Source: Woeseiaceae bacterium
Lineage (GTDB): Bacteria; Pseudomonadota; Gammaproteobacteria; Steroidobacterales; Woeseiaceae
NCBI GenBank assembly: GCA_013138675.1
Contig: WTCH01000226.1
Span: forward strand, 1 to 10,954
Direction of reading: 5' to 3'
Length of the DNA: 10,954 bases
Part shown: in pieces, positions 1-6,315 of the stretch
Layout: each line of letters begins with the position of its first letter
How positions within the stretch are numbered: the first letter of the stretch is position 1
The notes under the pieces: model-generated
What the model saw: only the letters and a program-made list of their open reading frames with translations
What the model was told of the DNA's origin: nothing
The model's database searches: none
Translations under genes and position numbers: made by a program

Positions 1-1344
1 TGGGAGGTCAAGCGCGTCTACCAGTACGTGGATTTCGAGCTTCTCAATGCGGGGACAGGCTCGCTCTTAATAAGGAACAACTACGACTTCATCGACCTGT
101 CAGAGTTCGAGTTGCACTGGGAGATCATGGCGGACGGCCAGGCGGTTCAGAGCGGGGTTGTCCGGGATCTCGAGGTCGCTGCCGAAAGCGAAGCGACGGT
201 AAAGCTGCAGTACAAAACGCGAGGACTGGAGAAAGGTCCGGAACATCATTTGAATTTGCGCCTCGTTGGGCCGAAGCCTCGAGGTCTGTTATCTGCCAAC
301 CACGAGTACGCCGCGGCCCAGTTCGAGATTCAGAGCATGGTCGGTTCAGTCGCACCGGCGAGAAGGCCGTTGGTTCGTCCTACCGCAGTGCGGGATCAGG
401 AGGGCATAAGAGTCAGTGGTGATGAAATCAGCGTGCTGTTCGATGCCGAAAATGGCCTTCTATCGTCCTTCAAATGGCATGACCAGGAGCTGTTTCTGGC
501 GCCGCTGATGCCGAATTTGTGGCGTGCGCCGACCGACAATGATTTCGGCAACTATATGCAGGAGTGGGCGGCAGTCTGGGAGCAGGCGGGACGAAATCGT
601 AGTTTGCTGTCGTTGGATGTGAGTGACGAGGATCCTGACTATATCGATGTTGTCGCTGAGTATGCCTTTGCCAATGACGACGGTGAGGAGGTCGCCCGGT
701 GGAAGTCCAGTTTCAGATTCGACATCTACGGTTACGTGCATGTCGACAACGAATTCACGCGCAATGAGGGTCTGCCAAAAATACCCAGGGTGGGGATGAA
801 CGTTGAGCTGATTCGCGACCTCGACAAGGTCGAATGGTACGGCCGAGGGCCGTTCGAGAATTACTCGGATCGCAAATTGGCCGCAAACGTTGGGCGCTAC
901 GCTAACACGGTCGCCGACCATTACGTGCCTTACATGCGGCCGCAGGAAAACGGTTACAAAACCGATACGCGCTGGCTGTCACTGAGCGACGGCGCTAATG
1001 TCGGTCTACTCGTGATCGCCCGTGACCTGATCAGTTTCAGTGTGCATCACAATCGTCTGGACGACTTCGTTCCGCCGGTGAAGATTGCAATTACAAGCGA
1101 AGACGGCCCAGGTGCACGCGACAATGAAGAGCGCGTCAACGTGCACGTCAGTGACGTCGTGCCGCGCGATATCATTTCACTGAATATCGATTTTGGACAG
1201 ATGGGTGTTGGTGGTGACGATTCGTGGGGCAAGCACACGCTGTCGAAATATTCGCTTACCGACACAAGCTACCGCTATTCATTTTCGCTCTTGCCCTACA
1301 TGCCCGATGCTGGGCGTCTCGACAGCCTTGTAGAAAGGAAGTAG
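1..1344 (+). CDS. lacZ: Beta-galactosidase (GH2, LacZ-type), C-terminal part; 5' end outside window
   Basis: The frame is open from base 1, so the first 447 visible residues are the tail of a larger protein (E. coli LacZ has about 1023 residues). It would hydrolyse terminal beta-galactosides such as lactose. The window begins just after the catalytic TIM barrel, so neither catalytic glutamate is visible. What remains is an Ig-like domain (about the first 110 residues) and the beta-galactosidase small-chain domain. Diagnostic motifs are RAPTDNDFGN (bases 523-552), WYGRGPFENYSDR, and GVGGDDSW near the end. The Trp of that last motif (bases 1225-1227) matches Trp999 of E. coli LacZ, which stacks against the sugar at the active site. 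Residues continue about 40 past this Trp, somewhat longer than in E. coli. The symporter gene follows after 2 bases, so the two are almost surely co-transcribed. Whether the enzyme is exported cannot be judged without its N terminus. Confidence 0.95.
   Translation, partial: WEVKRVYQYVDFELLNAGTGSLLIRNNYDFIDLSEFELHWEIMADGQAVQSGVVRDLEVAAESEATVKLQYKTRGLEKGPEHHLNLRLVGPKPRGLLSANHEYAAAQFEIQSMVGSVAPARRPLVRPTAVRDQEGIRVSGDEISVLFDAENGLLSSFKWHDQELFLAPLMPNLWRAPTDNDFGNYMQEWAAVWEQAGRNRSLLSLDVSDEDPDYIDVVAEYAFANDDGEEVARWKSSFRFDIYGYVHVDNEFTRNEGLPKIPRVGMNVELIRDLDKVEWYGRGPFENYSDRKLAANVGRYANTVADHYVPYMRPQENGYKTDTRWLSLSDGANVGLLVIARDLISFSVHHNRLDDFVPPVKIAITSEDGPGARDNEERVNVHVSDVVPRDIISLNIDFGQMGVGGDDSWGKHTLSKYSLTDTSYRYSFSLLPYMPDAGRLDSLVERK
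1334..1341 (+). promoter_or_regulatory. Ribosome binding site of the symporter gene
   Basis: The purine run AAAGGAAG sits inside the last codons of the beta-galactosidase gene. Its AAGGA core lies 7 bases before the ATG at 1347. This fixes the symporter start at 1347 rather than at the in-frame GTG/ATG codons further upstream, which would overlap lacZ by over 100 bases and add a non-homologous leader. Confidence 0.75.
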
Positions 1345-1346
1345 TC

Positions 1347-2906
1347 ATGCATCTTGGGACTCTGGACTTTACCGTTGTCGCGATTTACGCGTTTGCACTG
1401 TTGTTTATCGCACAGTGGGTGTCGCGCGAGAAAAAGGGCCACCAAAAAGACACGAAGGACTACTTTCTTGCTGGTCGGGCGTTGCCGTGGTGGGCTATCG
1501 GCGCCTCACTGATTGCCGCGAATATTTCGGCCGAACAAATCATTGGTATGTCCGGCTCGGCCTTTGTCATGGGTATCGCGATCGCGTCCTACGAATGGAT
1601 GTCGGCAATAACGCTCGTGATTGTTGGCAAATACCTGCTGCCCGTATTTCTGAAGCACAAGATCTATACGATGCCGCAGTTCCTCGAGCAGCGGTACGAC
1701 CACCGCGTGCGCATGGTGCTGGCCGTGTTTTGGCTGGGTGTCTACGTGTTCGTAAATCTCACCTCGATCCTCTGGCTTGGGGCATTGGCGATTAACACGG
1801 TGACCGGGCTAGACCTTACTTACGCGCTGGTGCTGCTCGCCGCATTCGCCGCAGCGTACTCTTTGTATGGGGGGCTCAAGGCGGTTGCGCTAACGGACAT
1901 CATCCAGGTCGTATTACTCGTATTTGGTGGCCTTCTGATCGCGTACATCTCGATGAACGAGATTTCCGGTGGGGCGGGCGTTGTCGCCGGCTTCAAGATA
2001 GTGCTCGAGCAGGTGCCTGACAAATTCGACATGATTCTGTCGAAAGACAATCCTCACTACATGAGTCTGCCCGGTATTTCGGTGCTCGTGGGCGGAATGT
2101 GGGTCATGAACCTGTCGTACTGGGGTTTCAATCAGTACATCATCCAACGCGCGCTTGCCGCCAAGAACAGCCGGGAAGCACAGAAGGGTATTATTTTCGC
2201 CGCATTCCTGAAGCTGCTGATGCCGGTTCTCGTTGTCCTGCCTGGTATCGCTGCGGTGATTCTCGCGCCGGACCTGTCCGCGCCGGACAAGGCCTACCCC
2301 GAGGTTATGAAGCTATTGCCGGCGGGAATAATGGGCCTCGTATTCGCGGCCTTGATCGCTGCGATCGTGTCGTCGCTTGCATCGATGACGAACAGCATCT
2401 CGACAATTTTCACGATGGACATCGTGAAGCACTACGGCGGTCGCTCGGAGCAGCAGCTCGTTACTATTGGGCGGATCGTGAGTTTGACGGCGTTGATCAT
2501 CGCTGGTGTTGTAGCACGGCCGTTGCTCGGCAACTTTGATCAGGCGTTCCAGTACATCCAGGAGTTCACCGGATTCTTCACTCCAGGTATCGTCGCGATC
2601 TTCCTGCTCGCTATTTTCTGGAAAAACGCAACCGCAAATGGCGCACTCGCAGCGGCAATTGGCTCAGCCGTATTTTCGGTTGCTGCCAAAGTGTATTGGC
2701 CTTCGTTGCCGTTCATCGATCGTGTCGGACTGGCTTTCGTGTTGTGCATACTGCTCGGCATGCTCGTGTCCCGCATGCAGGGTGCGGCGGCACATCCCGA
2801 TGCCATCAAGTACAACGAAGTCGATACCTCGACAACCGCTGGCTTCAACTGGGCATCGCTCGCCATCGTTCTGATACTCACGGGGCTTTACGCAACATGG
2901 TGGTAG
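1347..2906 (+). CDS. sglT: Sodium/galactose (glucose) symporter, SSS/SGLT family, vSGLT-like
   Basis: A 519-residue inner-membrane protein of the sodium:solute symporter family, compared here from memory with the structurally solved vSGLT of Vibrio parahaemolyticus (543 residues, 14 helices). Key vSGLT residues are present at a constant offset of 5: Asn59, Ser61 and Gln64 (vSGLT Asn64, Ser66, Gln69), Glu83 (Glu88), Asn255 (Asn260), the gate Tyr258 (Tyr263) and Lys289 (Lys294). Gln402 and Gln405 of the FQYIQE motif match the late substrate-site glutamines (Gln428 region). The sodium-site serines appear in the VSSLAS stretch at 341-346. The loop after about residue 305 is shorter than in vSGLT, which explains most of the length difference. 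Expected role: import of galactose, possibly glucose, with sodium. The start at 1347 is chosen for its ribosome site and for a family-like N terminus (MHLGTLDFTV). It lies between lacZ (2-base gap) and the serine hydrolase (7-base gap), which suggests one transcript. Confidence 0.95.
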   Translation: MHLGTLDFTVVAIYAFALLFIAQWVSREKKGHQKDTKDYFLAGRALPWWAIGASLIAANISAEQIIGMSGSAFVMGIAIASYEWMSAITLVIVGKYLLPVFLKHKIYTMPQFLEQRYDHRVRMVLAVFWLGVYVFVNLTSILWLGALAINTVTGLDLTYALVLLAAFAAAYSLYGGLKAVALTDIIQVVLLVFGGLLIAYISMNEISGGAGVVAGFKIVLEQVPDKFDMILSKDNPHYMSLPGISVLVGGMWVMNLSYWGFNQYIIQRALAAKNSREAQKGIIFAAFLKLLMPVLVVLPGIAAVILAPDLSAPDKAYPEVMKLLPAGIMGLVFAALIAAIVSSLASMTNSISTIFTMDIVKHYGGRSEQQLVTIGRIVSLTALIIAGVVARPLLGNFDQAFQYIQEFTGFFTPGIVAIFLLAIFWKNATANGALAAAIGSAVFSVAAKVYWPSLPFIDRVGLAFVLCILLGMLVSRMQGAAAHPDAIKYNEVDTSTTAGFNWASLAIVLILTGLYATWW

Positions 2907-2913
2907 TAACAGC

Positions 2914-4167
2914 ATGAGAGCAGTGCTGAATTTATTCGTGTTCTTGGCAATGTCGGTAGCCGTTGGGTGCGGCACCGGAAAGTCAACCGCGCCACCATCA
3001 TTCGAAGCTGGTGAATCCCAGCTCGAGGTGATTGAACATCATCGGCGAATTCCAACTGACGACCACTGGTGGAATGTGCGCGGGCCGGAAATGGGATGGA
3101 TGCACCGCCACGTACAGCAAATATTTCCTACCGTCGCAGTGCATCGGAGTGGGCCGGTGCGGGAACTCGACTACTCGCTGGATGCGCGGATTGCTGCAGC
3201 CGTGATCGATACCCCTGACGGTCCGATGTCGTTTGCCGAATTGCTTCGCAGTGATGTGTCTACAACGCTGGGTGTTGTCATTCTGCACGAAGGCAAGGTG
3301 GTATTTGAAGACTATCCTCGTATGCGCGATTACGAGAAAGTCATGTACTGGTCTGTGAGCAAGGTTCTAACAGGTACGTTGACACGTATTCTCGAAGAGC
3401 GCGGCGAAATCGATGTATCAATGCCAGTCGAGCATTATGTTCCGCGGCTTGCGGACTCTGTGCATGCGGGCACGACAATCGAAAATCTGCTAGACATGGC
3501 CACGGGCGTCGATTGTGAGGACAACTACGAGGATCCTGAGTCCTGCTACTACCTGTATTCCGAAGCGATCGGCGACAATCTCCGCGACGGTGACTCCCCG
3601 GATGATCCGTACGAATTTCTGGCGACGGTTGACATCGAACGAACAGGCGAACAGGGAACAAAACACGTTTATTCGGGGGCAACCAACTTTATTTTGATGT
3701 GGGTGTTGGAACAGGTCACCGGGCACACGTATCCGGACTTGCTGACCCGGGAAATCTGGCAGCACATTGGTGCAGAAAGCGATGCCGCCGTTATCGCGTA
3801 TCGCTATGGCATCCCGTTGTCGCACGGCGGTTTTATTTCTCGCATGCGCGACCTTGCGCGTTTCGGGCTCCTCTACACGCCGAGTTGGCGAGTCGTAGCA
3901 GACCGGCAGGTCATCTCGGATGAGCACATGGCGGCAATTCTTCGAGGGGGTCGGCCTGGTTTACGCAATAGCCGATACATGTGGGGAGATCTGGACGAGA
4001 ATGGATGGCTGTCGCACGGTGGTTGGGGTGGCCAGGGGCTGTTTGTCCATCCCGAGAAAGACCTGGTTGCCGTATTTACCAGTTACATGAAGGAAGACTT
4101 CAGTGAAGTGAATCTGGAGCAGGCCGTGCTACGCGCCCTGAATGAGGTGTTTGTGGGTGTCGACTAG
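2914..4167 (+). CDS. Lipoprotein serine hydrolase, class C beta-lactamase-like (S12) family
   Basis: A 417-residue protein. Residues 1-18 form a hydrophobic signal ending in AVG before Cys19, a lipobox, so a membrane-anchored periplasmic lipoprotein is expected. The catalytic core shows the S12 motifs in order: SVSK (Ser147 nucleophile, Lys150 base), YSG at 253-255 in the place of the YxN motif, and HGG at 368-370 in the place of KTG. A GGFIS-RDLARFG segment (305-318) is typical of the family. Such proteins include beta-lactamases, D-Ala-D-Ala peptidases and EstB-type esterases, and sequence alone does not tell which. Placement 7 bases after the symporter gene and 72 bases before the mutarotase gene argues for a job in glycan use, such as removing an acyl group, rather than antibiotic resistance; this is inference. 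No strong ribosome site precedes the ATG (GGTAG-like only), so translation may be coupled to the symporter gene. Confidence 0.88.
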   Translation: MRAVLNLFVFLAMSVAVGCGTGKSTAPPSFEAGESQLEVIEHHRRIPTDDHWWNVRGPEMGWMHRHVQQIFPTVAVHRSGPVRELDYSLDARIAAAVIDTPDGPMSFAELLRSDVSTTLGVVILHEGKVVFEDYPRMRDYEKVMYWSVSKVLTGTLTRILEERGEIDVSMPVEHYVPRLADSVHAGTTIENLLDMATGVDCEDNYEDPESCYYLYSEAIGDNLRDGDSPDDPYEFLATVDIERTGEQGTKHVYSGATNFILMWVLEQVTGHTYPDLLTREIWQHIGAESDAAVIAYRYGIPLSHGGFISRMRDLARFGLLYTPSWRVVADRQVISDEHMAAILRGGRPGLRNSRYMWGDLDENGWLSHGGWGGQGLFVHPEKDLVAVFTSYMKEDFSEVNLEQAVLRALNEVFVGVD

Positions 4168-4181
4168 GCTGCGAAGAGGTC

Positions 4182-4199
4182 AGGACAACGTGTTGTTCT
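4182..4199 (+). other. Weak stem-loop between the serine hydrolase and mutarotase genes
   Basis: AGGACAA (4182-4188) pairs with TTGTTCT (4193-4199) around the loop CGTG, giving seven pairs including one G-U. No T-run follows, so it is not a standard terminator. It lies 14 bases after the serine hydrolase stop, in the 72-base gap, and could be an RNA-processing or stability element, or chance. Confidence 0.25.
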
Positions 4200-4239
4200 C
4201 ATTCCTGGCGCTGGACTGAATTCGTCACTGGAACAGCGT

Positions 4240-5352
4240 ATGCGTTCTGTCCACAAGTTACCCACGGTTACCAGCGAGCCATTCGGCTTGACGACGGATG
4301 GTCGGCCGGGGAAATTGTTCACGCTGGCAAATTCGAACGGGCTGGTTCTTAAGATCAGCGAATACGGTGCGACTATCACAGATCTGCAAGTACCAGATCG
4401 AGACGGCAATATCGAGCGGATCGTGTTGGGGTTCGACACGCTTGCTGAGTACCTCGTGGATCGAAACTACTTTGGGGCGACGTTAGGGCGCTACGCAGGA
4501 CGGATAGCCGGCGGACAATTCGTGCTAGATGGCAATGTATGCCAGCTGTCGATCGGAAGGGACGGAAATCATCTGCACGGCGGCGTTGAAGGATTCGACA
4601 GCGTGGTATGGAAGGGCGAAGCATCGACATCAGCCGACAAAGCGGAACTTACATTGCGCATGATAAGTCCGGCTGGCGACCAGGGGTACCCTGGCCGGCT
4701 GGAGGCAACCGTGACGTTTTCGCTGAGCAATGACGATGTTCTTGCTGTCGACTATCGAGCGACAAGCGATGCACCGACCGTCGTTAATCTAACCAACCAC
4801 AGTTACTTCAACTTGAGCGGCGATGGACATGAATCGGTGCTCGATCATGTACTGATGATTGACTCGGGCAACTACCTCGTGCTCGACGAGAACCTGATTC
4901 CAACTGGAGAAATAAGCGCGACTAAAGATACCCCGTTTGATTTTCGAGACGCTCGATTGGTTGGCGCCTGTATCGACGAAGGATCTACGCAACTTGCGGT
5001 GGCCGGTGGCTATGACCACACCTGGGTGCTTGGCTCGAGTATGGCCGATGAGCCGAAGCCCGCGGCGACGCTCTACCATCCTGGAAGCGGCCGGGAAATG
5101 CGTGTTTGGACGACCGAGCCGGGTATACACATATATAGTGCCAATTCTATCGGTGAAAAACTGATTGGTGCGGGCGGAGCCAGCTATTCAAGGAACCACG
5201 GCATTTGTTTCGAAACACAGCATTTTCCCAACTCCCCGAACAATGTGAATTTTCCGAGTACGCGGCTGGACAAAGGCAATGTATTTCGAAGCCGAACAAC
5301 ATTCGAGTTTTCGGCCAGGGCATCGTCGAAGCATTTCGGTCACCGCTCGTAG
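4240..5352 (+). CDS. galM: Galactose mutarotase (aldose 1-epimerase)
   Basis: A 370-residue enzyme of the GalM family, close to the usual 340-380. It interconverts alpha- and beta-galactose (or glucose), which matters because galactokinase uses the alpha anomer while beta-galactosidase releases the beta anomer. Signature motifs and likely catalytic residues are visible: GRYAGRI at 83-89, NHLHGG with His113, NHSYFNLSG with the catalytic His187, YDH with Asp259, and FETQHFPNSPN with the catalytic base Glu325. No signal peptide is present, so it should act in the cytoplasm. The start at 4240 gives a short leader before the conserved PFG segment; a weak GGAA (4230-4233) lies 6 bases upstream. It is probably the last gene of the lacZ-symporter-hydrolase-galM group. 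Its final 13 bases overlap the end of the convergent esterase gene. Confidence 0.95.
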   Translation: MRSVHKLPTVTSEPFGLTTDGRPGKLFTLANSNGLVLKISEYGATITDLQVPDRDGNIERIVLGFDTLAEYLVDRNYFGATLGRYAGRIAGGQFVLDGNVCQLSIGRDGNHLHGGVEGFDSVVWKGEASTSADKAELTLRMISPAGDQGYPGRLEATVTFSLSNDDVLAVDYRATSDAPTVVNLTNHSYFNLSGDGHESVLDHVLMIDSGNYLVLDENLIPTGEISATKDTPFDFRDARLVGACIDEGSTQLAVAGGYDHTWVLGSSMADEPKPAATLYHPGSGREMRVWTTEPGIHIYSANSIGEKLIGAGGASYSRNHGICFETQHFPNSPNNVNFPSTRLDKGNVFRSRTTFEFSARASSKHFGHRS

Positions 5353-6224
5353 AGCCTCTTGACCCAATTCACTGCCAGGTCAATCCACTGGTTTGTTCCG
5401 TCGCTGTCCCTTCCTGGCCCAAAACCATGCCCTCCACGTGAGAACAGGTGCAATTCAGCATCCACTCCATTCTCTCTGAGCGCGTCGGCATACAAGGTTG
5501 ATTCCGTATAGTGGCTGACATCATCATCTACAGCGTGGACGAGGAAAGCCGGCGGCGTATCTTCGGTCACCCAGTTCAACAACATTTCCGATTGTTCTTC
5601 CTCTTTTGTCAATGGTCGGTAGTAAAGGTTCTTTTCCAACCAATCGCGGTTGACCGGATTCAGCCGAGAGGTGCCATAGGCCAAGATCGCAAAATCGGGA
5701 TTCAGCAGTGAGTTCGGATCGGGATGAACCATGGAATAGACGGCCAGGTGCCCGCTGGCGGAAAAGCCAACCACTCCGATTTTCCCGTTACCAATACCTG
5801 CTTCTGTTTGTTCGGTTCTCAATATGCTCATGGCCCGGCGGAAATCTGCGAACGGCACCTTTTCCGGCTCGGTTGCGGTATGAATGTCAGGAACACGATA
5901 CTTCAGGACAGCGGCCGATATTCCCTTCGCCATCAGCGCTTGCGCGATCTCAGCACCTTCATGATAGATGGCAATCACGTTGTAGCCACCTCCCGGTGCA
6001 ACCAGGATCCAGACTTTCGGTTTCTCTTCCGACGGATACAAAGTCAGGGTGGGATTGGTCACGCGATGAGCGCAGCGGACTCCACCCCAGCAGTCGTCGA
6101 TGTACTCCAGATTCTCTACAGGCTTCGAATAAGGCGGTGCCTGATTCGGCCATAGCTCAATCTCCCGTTGGGCCTGGGCTATAGATGTGCACAAAAGTAG
6201 AGTGACTAGTAAAAATATCTGCAC
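5340..6224 (-). CDS. Secreted alpha/beta hydrolase, acetyl-xylan-esterase-like (BD-FAE type)
   Basis: A 294-residue protein. Residues 1-18 form a Sec signal peptide (hydrophobic LLVTLLL core, cleavage expected after AQA), although its n-region has no basic residue. The mature part is an alpha/beta hydrolase: oxyanion-hole motif APGGGY (76-81), nucleophile Ser155 in GFSASGH, likely acid Asp234 in HAVDDD, and catalytic His266 in GGHGFG. This pattern is typical of the acetyl-xylan and feruloyl esterase group often annotated as alpha/beta hydrolase or as endo-xylanase B, which remove acyl groups from plant or algal polysaccharides. The GTG start is forced: an in-frame TGA lies at 6228-6230, and only this start keeps the signal peptide. 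The gene ends tail to tail inside galM (13-base overlap) and follows the propeller gene on the same strand after 91 bases. Substrate is unknown; a role with the galactoside genes is inference. Confidence 0.88.
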   Translation of the reverse strand: MQIFLLVTLLLCTSIAQAQREIELWPNQAPPYSKPVENLEYIDDCWGGVRCAHRVTNPTLTLYPSEEKPKVWILVAPGGGYNVIAIYHEGAEIAQALMAKGISAAVLKYRVPDIHTATEPEKVPFADFRRAMSILRTEQTEAGIGNGKIGVVGFSASGHLAVYSMVHPDPNSLLNPDFAILAYGTSRLNPVNRDWLEKNLYYRPLTKEEEQSEMLLNWVTEDTPPAFLVHAVDDDVSHYTESTLYADALRENGVDAELHLFSRGGHGFGPGRDSDGTNQWIDLAVNWVKRLYER

Positions 6225-6235
6225 GATTCAATTCC
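6222..6235 (-). promoter_or_regulatory. GTG start and ribosome site of the esterase gene
   Basis: On the minus strand GGAA (plus positions 6232-6235) lies 7 bases before a GTG start codon (6222-6224). The in-frame TGA at 6228-6230 lies between them, so no upstream start is possible. Confidence 0.6.
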
Positions 6236-6250
6236 AGAGACTCAGATGCG

Positions 6251-6280
6251 CTGATTCTACGCGGTACTGGTTAGAATCAG
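6251..6280 (-). terminator. Perfect 9-bp inverted repeat after the propeller gene; possible terminator or operator
   Basis: CTGATTCTA (6251-6259) and TAGAATCAG (6272-6280) are exact reverse complements around a 12-base spacer. The repeat lies 35 bases past the propeller stop codon and 26 bases before the esterase start on the minus strand. No T-run follows on either strand, so intrinsic termination would be inefficient. A second stem, ACTGGTT (6266-6272) with AACCAGT (6290-6296), overlaps it by one base. The gap could equally be a regulator site for the esterase gene. Confidence 0.35.
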
Positions 6281-6315
6281 GAAGCACCGAACCAGTCGCC
6301 AATAGTCCGACCTGG

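Noticed and set aside
460..921. Minus-strand open frame of 153 codons opposite lacZ
   Set aside because: The beta-galactosidase frame carries unmistakable family motifs across the same bases; the antisense frame shows none.
1224..1346. Longer N terminus for the symporter from an upstream GTG
   Set aside because: The extra residues would overlap lacZ in another frame and do not resemble SGLT N termini. The ATG at 1347 has a good ribosome site.
2914..4167. Reading the serine hydrolase as an antibiotic-resistance beta-lactamase
   Set aside because: The SxxK motif is shared by many S12 esterases and peptidases. The YSG motif, lipoprotein anchor and operon context do not support a resistance call.
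4168..4239. Rho-independent terminator between the serine hydrolase and galM
   Set aside because: The only stem found is seven pairs, AU-rich, and has no T-run, so it is listed only as a weak stem-loop.
5708..6184. Open frame of 158 codons on the plus strand
   Set aside because: It lies opposite the esterase gene, whose catalytic motifs and signal peptide are clear. The plus-strand translation has no recognisable domain.
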